From SPDF01 sp963699825 (GTDB lineage: Bacteria > Gemmatimonadota > Gemmatimonadetes > Gemmatimonadales > GWC2-71-9): a DNA stretch of 64,000 bases. Under the pieces are notes generated by a model. That model had not been told where the DNA came from, made no database searches, and saw only the letters and a list, made by a program, of their open reading frames with translations. Location: NCBI GenBank assembly GCA_963699825.1, contig CAVOVI010000013.1, forward strand, positions 186,001 to 250,000, given 5' to 3'. Positions 29,815-39,307 of this stretch are shown here, piece after piece (position 1 is the stretch's first letter; each line of letters starts with the position of its first letter). The position numbers and the translations under genes are program-made.

Positions 29815-30264
29815 ATGCGGGATCAACACCGCAGCAAGCAGGAACTCGTCAATGAGAATACCGACCTCCGCAAGCAGGTCGCAGATCTGAAGCAGGCGGC
29901 CGCGGAGCGTCGAAGGGTGGAGGACACCCTGCGGCACAACGCCGAACTGCTTCGCTGCCTCCTCGATCAGGCCCCGCATCCCCTCTGCCTCCTCGACAGC
30001 AACGCCTCGCCGCTGCTCGCGAACCGAGCGTTCGTCGAATTGCTGGGGTACCAGTCGCCGGGGGAACTCGTCCGCCTGGGCGCCGCGCTGGGGCTGATCA
30101 TCGGCGACGAGTCGCCCGGGATCGAATCCCCGGCGCCGATCACCAGGGAGATCACCTTCCGCCGAAGTGACGGTGCCGGTTTGACGGCCCCTGTCCTCTC
30201 GACCGTCGTGCCCCGCACCGATTACCTCGCCATCACGGTCCTGACCGACCAGCAACTGGTCTGA
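29815..30264 (+). CDS. PAS-domain protein with N-terminal coiled coil
   Basis: 149 residues. Residues 1-45 are a charged heptad-rich helix ('KQELVNENTDLRKQVADLKQ'), followed by a PAS domain ('ELLRCLLDQAPHPLCLLDSN', 'LLANRAFVELLGYQSPGELV', 'ITREITFRRSDGAGLTAPVL'). No kinase, GGDEF or DNA-binding output domain is attached, so it must act by partner binding or be a sensor fragment. The permease gene starts 37 bases downstream. Ligand unknown. Confidence 0.8.
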   Translation: MRDQHRSKQELVNENTDLRKQVADLKQAAAERRRVEDTLRHNAELLRCLLDQAPHPLCLLDSNASPLLANRAFVELLGYQSPGELVRLGAALGLIIGDESPGIESPAPITREITFRRSDGAGLTAPVLSTVVPRTDYLAITVLTDQQLV

Positions 30265-30301
30265 TCCCTCCCGGTCGCCCCGCCGCGTAGTACATTGAAG
30301 C

Positions 30302-31588
30302 GTGACTATTCCCTCGCGTCCCACGCTGGTCCGCGCCCTCGGCCGGCGCGATCTGACCGCCTTTGCCGTCAACCGCGTCATCGGCGGCGGCATCTTCGGC
30401 ATCCCCGCCGTCCTCTACCTCGCGGTCGGTCCCTGGAGCGTGGGTGCGATCCTCCTGGCCGGCATCGTGGTGCTCGGCATCACGCTCTGCTTCGCGGAAG
30501 TGGGGAGCGCGTTCGAGGCCACCGGCGGCCCCTATCTCTATGCGTACGAGACCTTCGGTCCCGCCGTCGGATTTGAAGTCGGATGGCTGATGTGGGTCAC
30601 CCAGCTCGGCGGCTTTGCGGCGGTCACCAATCTCTTCGTGGACTATCTCGGCTGGTTCAATCCGGCACTCTCCAGCGGCCCAGCGCGGATCGTGATCATC
30701 ACGGGGATCGTCACGGTGCTGACCGCCGTCAACGTGCTCGGTGTGCGCCGGGCGGGCACGGTCAACAACTTCTTCACGGCCGCCAAGCTGGTGCCGCTCG
30801 CACTGTTCGTCCTGGTCGGCCTCTTCTACGTGGACCCGGTGCTCCTGATGCCGACGGCCACGCCCAGCGCCCCGGCGCTCGCCAGCGCCGTCCTGCTCGC
30901 CATTTACGCGTTCAGCGGATTCGAGGTCCTCGGAGTCCCCAGCGGTGAGGTCCGGGATCCGGACCGGACCGTTCCCTTTGCCCTCCTGGCAGGCCTCACC
31001 ATTGTCGCGCTGGTGTATGTCGGCGTCCAGGTGGTGGCCGTCGGCACGCTTTCCGATCTCGGGAACTCGGCGCGGCCGCTGGCCGATGCCGCCGAGCGCG
31101 CCTTCGGGAGCGCGGGCGCATTCATCATGGTGACGGGCGCCCTGCTCTCCACCTTCGGCGTGGCGCATGCGATCCTGCTGGGGGCGGGACGGATGCCCTT
31201 CGCGATGGCGGAGCGGGGTCAGCTGCCGGCCCGGATCGCGGCGGTACATCCGCGGTACCGGACCCCCCACGTAGGATTGCTGGTCTCCGCGGTCGGCATG
31301 CTCCTGTTCACGGTGGTGACTACGTTCGCCACCGCGGTCTCCATTACGGTCGGCCTCCGTGTCATCGTGTATATCGTGACCTGCGCGGCGCTTCCGGTGC
31401 TCCGGCGGCGGCGTGGGAACGCTCCGGTCGCGTTCAAGGTCCCGGCCGGGACGGTGGTGGCGGCCGCCTGTGTCCTCGTGGGGCTCGGGTTGCTGGCTTC
31501 CCGGCCGCTGGGGGATATCATACAACTGGCGATTGTATTGGTGATCGGCGGGCTCGCGTGGCAGCTGTCACGCCGTCTTAGTGACTGA
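30302..31588 (+). CDS. APC-superfamily amino acid permease
   Basis: 428 residues from GTG 30302 with about 12 membrane helices. The first helix carries 'AVNRVIGGGIFGIPAVLYLA', the glycine-rich substrate-binding turn of the APC family. It is followed by 'CFAEVGSAFEATGGPYLYAY' (TGGPY motif) and 'AIYAFSGFEVLGVPSGEVRD' with 'PDRTVPFALL'. Probably an inner-membrane amino-acid or polyamine antiporter or symporter; specificity cannot be told. The downstream gene begins 19 bases after the stop. Confidence 0.92.
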   Translation: MTIPSRPTLVRALGRRDLTAFAVNRVIGGGIFGIPAVLYLAVGPWSVGAILLAGIVVLGITLCFAEVGSAFEATGGPYLYAYETFGPAVGFEVGWLMWVTQLGGFAAVTNLFVDYLGWFNPALSSGPARIVIITGIVTVLTAVNVLGVRRAGTVNNFFTAAKLVPLALFVLVGLFYVDPVLLMPTATPSAPALASAVLLAIYAFSGFEVLGVPSGEVRDPDRTVPFALLAGLTIVALVYVGVQVVAVGTLSDLGNSARPLADAAERAFGSAGAFIMVTGALLSTFGVAHAILLGAGRMPFAMAERGQLPARIAAVHPRYRTPHVGLLVSAVGMLLFTVVTTFATAVSITVGLRVIVYIVTCAALPVLRRRRGNAPVAFKVPAGTVVAAACVLVGLGLLASRPLGDIIQLAIVLVIGGLAWQLSRRLSD

Positions 31589-31607
31589 CCCCAATCCGGA
31601 GGGACGC

Positions 31608-32027
31608 ATGGGCCGATCGATACTCGGAACCGTCGTCGGACTGGTGATCGCGATCCTGTTGATCGGACTAGTGGAGACTCTTGGCCACCGCTTGATCCCG
31701 CCCCCGGCCGGCATGGATCCGACAGATCCGGCCTCGATTGCCGCTGCCATCCCCCTGATACCCATCGGTTCGTTCCTCTTCGTCCTCGCCGCGTGGTTTC
31801 TCGGGACGTGGGTGGGCGTTTCCACCGCTTCGCGCATCGCTCAAAGTGGCGCCAGGTGGCCCGGGCTCACGGTGGGCGGTGTGATCTTCACGGCAACGCT
31901 GTACAATCTCTGGCTGATTCCACACCCCATGTGGGTCGCGGCCGGGGGCTTGCTCGGAATCGTCGGCCTTACCCTCCTCGCATCGCGGCCGCCTGTCGCT
32001 GCTGCCACGGGAGGATCATCCCCATGA
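31608..32027 (+). CDS. Hypothetical four-helix membrane protein
   Basis: 139 residues from ATG 31608, chosen because GGAGGG lies 5 bases upstream. Four hydrophobic segments: 'LGTVVGLVIAILLIGLVETL', 'LIPIGSFLFVLAAWFLGTWV', 'LTVGGVIFTATLYNLWLI' and 'VAAGGLLGIVGLTLLAS'. Its stop overlaps the lemA start by 4 bases (ATGA), so it is co-translated with lemA. Family not recognised. Confidence 0.75.
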   Translation: MGRSILGTVVGLVIAILLIGLVETLGHRLIPPPAGMDPTDPASIAAAIPLIPIGSFLFVLAAWFLGTWVGVSTASRIAQSGARWPGLTVGGVIFTATLYNLWLIPHPMWVAAGGLLGIVGLTLLASRPPVAAATGGSSP

Positions 32028-32581
32028 CACTCATCATTCTCCTTGCCGTCGCCTGCGTGGTGTACGGGGTCTTCACTTTCAACGCGCTGACCCGCCTCCG
32101 TCAGCTCACCGACAATGCCTGGGCCGACATCGATGTCCAGCTCAAGCGGCGTCATGACCTCATCCCGTCGCTGGTGGCGACGGTCAAGGGGCACGCGGGC
32201 TATGAGCGGGGGACGCTTGAGGCGGTGGTCGAGGCGAGGAACCGGGCGGTGAAGGCGGGGGGACCGGCGGCCGCCGGGGAGGCCGAACGGGTGCTGGCCA
32301 GTGCCGTCCGGCAGATCTTCGTCCTGGCCGAGGCATATCCTGAACTTCAGGCGGGGGAGAGCTACCTGACACTGCAGAAGAATCTCACGGAGATCGAAGA
32401 TCATATCCAGAATGCACGCCGGTACTACAACGCCGTGGTGCGCGACCGGAACACCAAGGTCCAGCAATTTCCTTCGAACCTGGTCGCCGGGCTGTTCAAG
32501 TTCCACGAGGCGGAGTTCTTCGGGTTGAGCGATCGCGGGGAGGGTGCCGTGCCGACCGTCGACCTGGATGCCAAGCCGTGA
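32024..32581 (+). CDS. lemA: LemA family protein
   Basis: 185 residues with one N-terminal membrane anchor and a long helical body. Signature: 'ALTRLRQLTDNAWADIDVQL', 'KRRHDLIPSLVATVKGHAGY' and 'LQKNLTEIEDHIQNARRYYN' with 'AVVRDRNTKVQQFPSNLVA'. LemA proteins are commonly encoded with TPM- or DUF2207-type membrane proteins, as here; biochemical role unknown. ATG at 32024. The stop overlaps the next gene by 4 bases. Confidence 0.95.
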   Translation: MTLIILLAVACVVYGVFTFNALTRLRQLTDNAWADIDVQLKRRHDLIPSLVATVKGHAGYERGTLEAVVEARNRAVKAGGPAAAGEAERVLASAVRQIFVLAEAYPELQAGESYLTLQKNLTEIEDHIQNARRYYNAVVRDRNTKVQQFPSNLVAGLFKFHEAEFFGLSDRGEGAVPTVDLDAKP

Positions 32582-34287
32582 GGCGGCTCGCGATCGCTCT
32601 CGCGCTCCTGCTGGTCGCGGCGCCGGTGGCGGCGCAGCGCTCGCTGGCCATCAAGCAATTCGACGCTCGCATCACCGTCAACACCGATGGCGGAGTCGAT
32701 GTCACCGAACAGATCACCGTGGCGTTCAGTGGCCAGTGGAACGGCGTGTACCGGACCGTTCCCGTCAAGTACAGGACCCCGCAGGGGTTTTCCTGGACGT
32801 TGCGGCTGGAGGATATCCGCGCGACGGACGGCGATGGGAATACGCTCAAAGTCGAGCGTTCGCGCGAGCGTCACTACCTGAAGCTGAAGATCTGGGTGCC
32901 CGGCGCGAACAACGCCACCAAGACCGTCGTGCTCCACTACCGGGCGACGAACGGGCTTCGCTTCTTCGAGGACCACGACGAGCTCTACTGGAATATCACG
33001 GGCGACGAGTGGGATGTTCCGATCGAGGCCGTCTCCGCGCGTATTGAACTGCCGCCCAGCGTCTCGGGTGTCCGGGCCATTGCCTTCGACGGGGCGTATG
33101 GCTCCACCTCGCAGAACGCGGAGGTGGCCATCGACGGGTCGTCGGTCTCGGTGACCATGGCCCAGCCGCTCGGCTTCCACGAGGGCGTGACGGCGGTCGT
33201 GGGATGGGACAAGGGGGTGACTCCTGAGCCGACGTCGGCTGAGCGGGCCGCCGGGTTCTTTGCCAGCAACTGGCCACTCGGCCTGCCGATCCTTGTCTTC
33301 CTGGGGATGTTCACGCTCTGGCGTCGCGTCGGACGCGATCCGGAGGAACGCCCCATCGGTGTGCGGTATGATCCGCCGAAGGGGCTGACCCCCGCCGAGG
33401 CGGGCACGATGATCGATGAATCGGTGGATATGCGCGACATCACCGCCACCATCGTCGACCTCGCCGTGAATGGGTATCTGACGATCGAGGAGAAGGAAGA
33501 GAAGGTGCTCTTCGGCCTCTTCAAGCATCAGGAGTATGTCTTTCATCGCCTGGACCCCAAGCCTGGAGCCCGGGCGCTGGAGCGGCATGAGCAGCGCGTC
33601 CTGGACGGCATGTTCGAGCACGGCGCGAGGACCGTGGAGTTGTCGGATCTCGAGGACGAGTTCTACACCCATCTCCCCGGTATCAAGAACGCCGCCTTCG
33701 ACCGGCTGGTGGAGCGCGGGCTGTACCGTTCCCGGCCCGACCGGGTCCGGGCGTACTGGATGGTGGGTGCGGTGATCCTGACTTTCCCGTTGGCCATTGC
33801 CGGCGCGGCGATCGGTGACAGTATCGGAATGTCGCCTGTGACGTTCATCGTAGCCGCCGTGCTGAGCGGGGCGATCGTCATGGTCTTCGGCTATTTCATG
33901 CCGGCGCGCACCGTCGCGGGAGCCAGAACCTACGAGGACACCCGCGGCTTTGAGGAGTTCCTGCACCGCGTGGAGAGCGATCGATTCGCGCGGGTCGTCA
34001 AGACGCCGGAGATGTTCGAGAGATTCCTGCCGTATGCCATGGCGTTTGGTGTGGAAGCCAAGTGGGCCAAGGCCTTCGAGGATATCTACCGGGAACCGCC
34101 CACCTGGTACGTCGGGACCAACATGTCTGGCTTCAACTCACGGACTTTCTCTTCCCGGATCTCGGCGCTCTCGACTCGGGCGGGCAGCACCATGAGTTCC
34201 GCGCCACGGAGCTCGGGCGGATCGGGGTTCAGCGGTGGTGGGTCCTCAGGGGGTGGCGGCGGCGGGGGCGGTGGCGGCGGGTTCTAG
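32578..34287 (+). CDS. DUF2207 membrane protein with Gly/Ser-rich tail
   Basis: 569 residues from GTG 32578, overlapping lemA (GTGA). Signal peptide ending VAAQ. The extracytoplasmic DUF2207 domain is visible as 'FDARITVNTDGGVDVTEQIT', 'GQWNGVYRTVPVKYRTPQGF' and 'LRFFEDHDELYWNITGDEWD'. Then comes a membrane helix near 235-255, a cytoplasmic winged-helix-like section ('RDITATIVDLAVNGYLTIEE'), two more helices, and a C-terminal tail of Ser and Gly ending in a 12-Gly run. This architecture is standard for LemA-linked DUF2207 proteins. Confidence 0.92.
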   Translation: MRRLAIALALLLVAAPVAAQRSLAIKQFDARITVNTDGGVDVTEQITVAFSGQWNGVYRTVPVKYRTPQGFSWTLRLEDIRATDGDGNTLKVERSRERHYLKLKIWVPGANNATKTVVLHYRATNGLRFFEDHDELYWNITGDEWDVPIEAVSARIELPPSVSGVRAIAFDGAYGSTSQNAEVAIDGSSVSVTMAQPLGFHEGVTAVVGWDKGVTPEPTSAERAAGFFASNWPLGLPILVFLGMFTLWRRVGRDPEERPIGVRYDPPKGLTPAEAGTMIDESVDMRDITATIVDLAVNGYLTIEEKEEKVLFGLFKHQEYVFHRLDPKPGARALERHEQRVLDGMFEHGARTVELSDLEDEFYTHLPGIKNAAFDRLVERGLYRSRPDRVRAYWMVGAVILTFPLAIAGAAIGDSIGMSPVTFIVAAVLSGAIVMVFGYFMPARTVAGARTYEDTRGFEEFLHRVESDRFARVVKTPEMFERFLPYAMAFGVEAKWAKAFEDIYREPPTWYVGTNMSGFNSRTFSSRISALSTRAGSTMSSAPRSSGGSGFSGGGSSGGGGGGGGGGGF

Positions 34288-34300
34288 GGAGGTGCATTCC

Positions 34301-34570
34301 ATGCCAACGGTAGCATTCACGGAGAACATTCAGCGCCACGTGGCGTGTCCGCCCACGGAAGTCGCCGGCCGCACCGTACGAGAGGTGCTCGACGCCGTCT
34401 TCGCCGGAAACCCAATGGCGCGGGGCTACGTCCTTGACGAGCAGGGCGAGCTGCGGAAGCACATGGCGATCTTCCTCGACGGCAGGATGATCAGGGATCG
34501 CACCGGCCTCAGCGACGCGGTTCAGACCGACTCCAAGCTGTATGTCATGCAGGCCCTCTCCGGGGGCTGA
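34301..34570 (+). CDS. MoaD/ThiS-like ubiquitin-fold protein ending in Gly-Gly
   Basis: 89 residues, ATG 34301 with GGGAGG 9 bases upstream. The pattern fits a beta-grasp sulfur carrier: 'MPTVAFTENIQRHV', a helix 'VAGRTVREVLDAVFAGNP', 'LRKHMAIFLDGRMIRD' and a last strand 'SKLYVMQALSGG'. The terminal diglycine is the site that E1-like enzymes adenylate and thiocarboxylate. No E1-like, molybdopterin or thiamine gene is nearby; instead a BNR-repeat protein follows 26 bases later. The true role (sulfur carrier or protein modifier) is open. Confidence 0.85.
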   Translation: MPTVAFTENIQRHVACPPTEVAGRTVREVLDAVFAGNPMARGYVLDEQGELRKHMAIFLDGRMIRDRTGLSDAVQTDSKLYVMQALSGG

Positions 34571-34596
34571 TTCCACAGGGACGGAGGAACCACCCG

Positions 34597-35712
34597 ATGA
34601 GCACCCGCCTCTTTGCCGCCACCCGCAAGGGTCTCTTCCAGGTCGAGCGCGGAAAGACCCGATGGACCGTGAAGAAGACCCACTTCCTCGGCGACAACGC
34701 CACGCTGGTCCTGCCGGACCCTCGCGATGGCACCGTCTACGTCGCGCTCGGCCACGGGCATTTCGGCGTCAAGCTCCACCGCCTGCGCAAAGGGGCCCGG
34801 AAGTGGGAGGAGATCACCCCACCGGCGCTCCCGGCGCGGGCGGAGGGCACGGCACCGCGCGTGGATCCAATGGGGCGCACCATCCCGGACAGCGTGCAGT
34901 TGATCTGGGCGCTCGAGCCGGCGGATCCCGCCCGGCCGGGGTCGCTCTGGTGCGGGACCATTCCCGGCGGCCTCTTTCGTTCCGACGACGGGGGAATGAC
35001 CTGGGAGCTCAACACCGCGCTCTGGAACCATCCGAAGCGACTCGAATGGGTCGGTGGCGGAGCGGATTACCCAGGCATCCATTCGGTGAGCGTGGATCCC
35101 CGCGATCCGCGCCGGGTGGCGGTTGGCGTTTCGACGGGCGGTGTCTGGCTCACAACCGATGGGGGGGCGTCCTGGGCGATCAGCAGCCACGGAATGCGTG
35201 CGGATTACATGCCCCCGGAACAGGCGGGAGACCCCTACCTGCAAGATGTCCACCGACTTGTGCAGTGCCCGGCCCAGCCCGAGGAATGGTGGGTACAGCA
35301 CCACAACGGGATCTTCCGCTCCACCGACGACGCCGCATCCTGGCGCGAGCTTGAGGTCGCTCCGTCCTCGTTCGGGTTCGCGGTGGCCGTCCATCCACAG
35401 GACGGCGGCACGGCGTGGTTCGTGCCCGGCATCAGCGACCAGCATCGCATCCCCGTGGACGGGCGCGTCATCGTGAATCGCACCCGAGATGGCGGACGGA
35501 CCTTCGAGGCTCTCACGAACGGCCTGCCCCAGCGCCACGCCTACGACATCACCTACCGGCACGGACTCGACATCGACATGAGCGGTGACCGGCTCGCCTT
35601 CGGGACCACCACCGGGTCGCTCTGGATTACGGAGGATCAGGGTGATTCCTGGAAGGCAATCTCCGAGCACCTCCCACCGATCTACTGTGTGCGCTTTGCC
35701 GGTTCGGAGTAG
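34597..35712 (+). CDS. BNR/sialidase-like beta-propeller protein
   Basis: 371 residues, no signal peptide, so probably cytoplasmic. It has repeated Asp-box motifs of the S-x-D-x-G-x-T-W type: 'LFRSDDGGMTWELNT', 'VWLTTDGGASWAISSHG', 'IFRSTDDAASWRELEV' and 'LWITEDQGDSWKAISEHLP'. Together they indicate a six- or seven-bladed propeller as in VPS10/exo-sialidase-like proteins. I see no sialidase Arg triad, so enzymatic activity is doubtful. It is paired with the ThiS-like gene just upstream and is 3 bases from the next gene. Confidence 0.85.
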   Translation: MSTRLFAATRKGLFQVERGKTRWTVKKTHFLGDNATLVLPDPRDGTVYVALGHGHFGVKLHRLRKGARKWEEITPPALPARAEGTAPRVDPMGRTIPDSVQLIWALEPADPARPGSLWCGTIPGGLFRSDDGGMTWELNTALWNHPKRLEWVGGGADYPGIHSVSVDPRDPRRVAVGVSTGGVWLTTDGGASWAISSHGMRADYMPPEQAGDPYLQDVHRLVQCPAQPEEWWVQHHNGIFRSTDDAASWRELEVAPSSFGFAVAVHPQDGGTAWFVPGISDQHRIPVDGRVIVNRTRDGGRTFEALTNGLPQRHAYDITYRHGLDIDMSGDRLAFGTTTGSLWITEDQGDSWKAISEHLPPIYCVRFAGSE

Positions 35713-35715
35713 GGG

Positions 35716-37080
35716 ATGAGGCGAGCGGTCACGGCCGCCGGGGCCGTCCTGCTGGCACTATCACCACCGGTCGCCGCGCAGGACACCACCGGCGCGCCGG
35801 CGATCGAGCTCGAGGTCGAGCGGATCGCGGGGGAAGGAGCCCTCTGGCCGGGGTTCGATCCGCTGGCCATCCCGCTGGCGATCTACGACGGCCAGCAGAC
35901 CTGGCTTTTCCGTCACCCGAACCCGCCCACTGGATTCGTGCCGGTCGCGGGAGCTGCGGCCTCGACGCGGACGTTTCCGGGCAGGTATTCCGCCGTCACC
36001 GCAAACACCAGCGCCGAGATCGGTGGCATCATGTCGGCCACGCTGCTCTTCGATGCCACGCGGAATCAGCGGCCACCATTGGAACTGGCGGCGGTGGCGC
36101 TCCACGAGGCATTTCATGTCTTCCAGCGCAGTCACCACACCGGCTGGTCCGGCAATGAGGGCGATCTCCTTGTCTATCCCGTGGCCAACGCTGACCTCCT
36201 CGCCGCGCGACGGCTGGAATCCGAGGCGCTCGGGCGCGCCCTCGCCAACGTGGAGGACGTCGGTGCGGCCTGCTGGGCGCGCGTGGCGTTATCCTACCGG
36301 CGAGAGCGGTTCGCCGCGCTGGATTCGTCGTTTGTCGCATATGAACGCTTGACCGAACTCAATGAGGGACTCGCAGCCTACATCCAGTTGCGCGCCACCG
36401 GCGGCTCAACGGTGACGATTCCTGCCGACGAGTTCCTGCCGGAGGCGGTTCGCTACCGGACCTACTTCATTGGGCCGGCCTGGGCGCTGCTGCTGGATCG
36501 CCTCAGCCCGGGCTGGCAGCAGGCCTTGGAGGCCAACGACCGCCAATCGCTGGACGGATTGCTGGATGCGGTGCTCAACGGCCCGGGCGCTCCTGCCGCC
36601 GTGCCCTGCGGCTTCACGCCGGTGCAGGTCGGCGCCGCGAAGCGGGACGCGCGAATCGATGCCGGGGCGGTGCACGAAGGCTGGGGGAAGCGGCAGCGCA
36701 CCTTTGAGATGCTGGCGGGGTGGCGTGTGGTGATCCAGTCGGCGCCTGGGCAGCCACTCTGGCCGCAGGGTTTCGATCCCCTCAACATCGACCGAGTCGA
36801 CGGAGGGCTGATCCACACCCGGTTCTTGAAGCTGGGAAACGACGCCGGGCAGATGACGGCATTGGACGAGTCTGACGGAGATATCGAAGCGCGCACCGAC
36901 GGCATCGGTCCGCATCCGATCTTCAACGGCATTTCGTGGGTGGAGGTTGTCTTGGCGGCACGACCCGTCGTGACCCGCGCCGAGGGGTCCACGACGATTC
37001 GCGGCCCGGGGTTCATGGCCGAATTCAAGAACGCCACGGTGGATGAGGGTGGACGCCAGGTTCTCGTGCAATTGAACTGA
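35716..37080 (+). CDS. Secreted HExxH protein, putative metallopeptidase
   Basis: 454 residues with a signal peptide (ends VAAQ). A zinc-peptidase motif, 'VALHEAFHVFQRSHH', is at about residue 130. The Glu third ligand could be in 'LTELNEGLAAYIQLRA' about 85 residues later, as in gluzincin-type enzymes. The C-terminal third is beta-rich ('GWRVVIQSAPGQPLWPQGFD'). The ATG at 35716 is 3 bases after the BNR gene's stop. Not a family I can name; peptidase activity is inferred from the motif alone. Confidence 0.75.
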   Translation: MRRAVTAAGAVLLALSPPVAAQDTTGAPAIELEVERIAGEGALWPGFDPLAIPLAIYDGQQTWLFRHPNPPTGFVPVAGAAASTRTFPGRYSAVTANTSAEIGGIMSATLLFDATRNQRPPLELAAVALHEAFHVFQRSHHTGWSGNEGDLLVYPVANADLLAARRLESEALGRALANVEDVGAACWARVALSYRRERFAALDSSFVAYERLTELNEGLAAYIQLRATGGSTVTIPADEFLPEAVRYRTYFIGPAWALLLDRLSPGWQQALEANDRQSLDGLLDAVLNGPGAPAAVPCGFTPVQVGAAKRDARIDAGAVHEGWGKRQRTFEMLAGWRVVIQSAPGQPLWPQGFDPLNIDRVDGGLIHTRFLKLGNDAGQMTALDESDGDIEARTDGIGPHPIFNGISWVEVVLAARPVVTRAEGSTTIRGPGFMAEFKNATVDEGGRQVLVQLN

Positions 37081-37090
37081 GGAGCACTGG

Positions 37091-38198
37091 ATGACGATGG
37101 CCCGTACGTGGCTGACACTGGCATTGCTTCTGGCCGTGCCGAGCGATTCTTGAGGCTCAGGCCGTGGCAGGCGCAGCACGTGTTGTTCCCCGCGACTCCG
37201 TCGAGGCGGTATTCCCGGCGCGCATGCGGGAGCTCGGGATTCCGGGGGCCTCGGTGACGGTCATTCGCGACGGCCAGGTCGTGCTGAATCGCGGGTTCGG
37301 GCTGGCCGACGTGGAACTGGCCGCCCCGGCGCGATCCACCACCCGCTACCGCGTCGGGTCAATCGCAAAGCCCTTCACGGCGGTGGCACTTGGCCTCCTG
37401 GTCGATGAGGGACGGCTTGACCTCGACGCGGAGGTACAGCGGTATGTCCCCACCTTCCCCCGCAAGCCCTGGCCCGTCACCGTCCGGCAGCTGGCCGGTC
37501 ACCAGGCCGGCATTCGGCACTATAAGGAGGGTGAGTTCGAGAATCAGCGGTACTACCCGACGCTCCGCGACGGCCTCCGCATGTTCGAGGACGATTCGCT
37601 CCTCTTCGAGCCGGGGACGCGGTTCGGCTACTCGTCCTTCGGGTACAACCTCCTCGGGGCCGTCATCGAGGGGGCATCGGGGGTGCCGTACCTGCAGTTC
37701 ATGCATGACCGGGTCTTCGCGCCGCTCGGCATGAACGCCACGTTGGCCGATTTTCCCGACAGTATCATCCCGGGCCGGACCAGCTTCTATGCGGGGCCGG
37801 ACAGCGGGAGCCCGCTCCGCAACGCGCCCTACGTGGACAACAGCTACAAATGGCCGAGCGGCGGATTTCTCTCCACGACCGAGGACCTCGCGCGGTTTGG
37901 GCAGGCGTTGCTTGACGGAAAGCTGCTGACGGCCGCCACGCGGGAGATGATGTGGACGCCGATGCCGCTGCGCGACGGCACTGCGACGTCCTATGGTGTT
38001 GGGTGGAACGTTGGGACCGACCAGCAGGGCCGGCGTTACGTGGCGCACACGGGTGGGTCGATCGGTGGAATATCCGTCCTGGCACTGTACCCGGACCAGC
38101 ATCTGGTCGTTGCCATTGCCGTCAATACCGACAAGGGACTCAACGCGTTGACCGGGCGGGTGGCCACCTGGTACGCGGCGGAAGAGGGCCCGCGATGA
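37091..38198 (+). CDS. Beta-lactamase-family serine hydrolase, exported (one shift in the leader)
   Basis: About 368 residues. Class C / esterase-type fold with all three active-site motifs: 'RVGSIAKPFTAVALGLL' (SxxK), 'FGYSSFGYNLLGAVIEG' (YxN) and 'VAHTGGSIGGISVLAL' (HTG). ATG 37091 begins a typical leader (MTMARTWLTLALLLAV). The leader frame then meets a TGA at 37151, while the mature protein continues one frame over as 'ILEAQAVAGAARVV', so a single-base indel near 37135-37150 is likely. The family includes penicillin-binding, esterase and peptidase activities; the substrate cannot be told. The stop overlaps the next gene (ATGA). Confidence 0.88.
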
Positions 38199-39307
38199 GC
38201 GCAATCGCCGATGCAGGCTGGCTCGATCTCGGTCCCGTTGCAGAGCTGAAGGAGACCCCCCTGCGCCAGGTCAGCATCGGGAAGCTGAAGATCGCGCTGA
38301 GTTACCAGAATGGAGAATTCGGTGCGGTGTCAGGCGTGTGCAACCACGCAGCCGGGCCGCTGGGAGACGGCACGCTCGATGGGGAGTATGTCGTCTGTCC
38401 TTGGCACCACTGGAAATTTCATCGTTTCACGGGGGAAGGTGAGCCGGGGTTTGAGGAGGACCGTGTCCCGCGCCACGAACTCCGCGAAGAAAACGGACGA
38501 TTGTTCGTCAACACCACGCCAGTGACCAAACGCCACAAGGCCCCCCACGAGCGGCATCCGCTGGAGCGCCCCGTCGCGCGCGAGCCCGGGCCGATCCGGG
38601 TCCTCGGCCTCTCCACGACGGCGATGGACGCCAAGTTTCCCAGATATTCCACTTCCGATGCGTTGCTCGAGATCGCGCTGGCGCACGCCGGCACCCTCGG
38701 CGCAGAGACGAAGCTGATCAAGGCGAACGACCTGCGGGTCCGCAACTGCGAGGGCTACTACTCCAAGAGCGCCCACGCCTGTACCTGGCCTTGCTCCATC
38801 ACGCAAATGGACTCCAAGGACCAGATGGCCGAGGTGTACGAGGGGCTCGTCTTCTGGGCCGATGCGGTCATCCTGTCTTCCCCCATTCGGTGGGGAAGTG
38901 CGAGCTCGCTCTACTTCAAGCTGATCGAGCGGATGAACTGTATTCAGAACCAGGTCACCATCCGGAACCGCGTGCTGATCAAGGACAAGGCGGCGTCGTT
39001 CATCATCACGGGTGGGCAGGACAACGTGCAGGCGGTGGCCGGGCAGATGCTGATGTTCTTCTCGGAGCTCGGGTTCGACTTTCCCCAGTTTCCGTTCATC
39101 GCGCACAGCCGGGGATGGTCGGCGGAGGACATGGAGCGGAACGTCGCCATCGTGCAGGAGAGTGAGGAACTGCACGAAGGGGCGCGGGAACTCGCGGCGC
39201 GGACGGTTGCAAAGGCGGCGGCCCTGGTGGCCGCAGGGCAGGGAACTGATCGGACTCCGCGGGGCGGCCGCAAGGCCCACAAGATGTCGGCGGGAGACGC
39301 CGGCTAG
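38195..39307 (+). CDS. Rieske ferredoxin - NADPH-dependent FMN reductase (flavodoxin-like) fusion
   Basis: 370 residues in two domains. Residues 1-110 form a Rieske [2Fe-2S] domain: 'VSGVCNHAAGPLGDG' (CxH) and 'YVVCPWHHWKFHRFTGEG' (CxxH). Residues about 130-350 are a flavodoxin-like NADPH-dependent FMN reductase: 'PIRVLGLSTTAMDAKFPRYS', 'VYEGLVFWADAVILSSPIRW' and 'ASFIITGGQDNVQAVAGQML'. The fusion would pass electrons between NAD(P)H, FMN and an iron-sulfur centre. It ends 4 bases inside the last gene of the convergent benzoyl-CoA operon. ATG 38195 overlaps the stop of the serine hydrolase. Partner unknown. Confidence 0.88.
   Translation: MSAIADAGWLDLGPVAELKETPLRQVSIGKLKIALSYQNGEFGAVSGVCNHAAGPLGDGTLDGEYVVCPWHHWKFHRFTGEGEPGFEEDRVPRHELREENGRLFVNTTPVTKRHKAPHERHPLERPVAREPGPIRVLGLSTTAMDAKFPRYSTSDALLEIALAHAGTLGAETKLIKANDLRVRNCEGYYSKSAHACTWPCSITQMDSKDQMAEVYEGLVFWADAVILSSPIRWGSASSLYFKLIERMNCIQNQVTIRNRVLIKDKAASFIITGGQDNVQAVAGQMLMFFSELGFDFPQFPFIAHSRGWSAEDMERNVAIVQESEELHEGARELAARTVAKAAALVAAGQGTDRTPRGGRKAHKMSAGDAG

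Noticed and set aside
37091..37153. TGA at 37151 in the serine hydrolase leader as another selenocysteine codon
   Set aside because: The mature protein continues in a different frame after it, there is no hairpin at the right distance, and the codon lies in a signal peptide.
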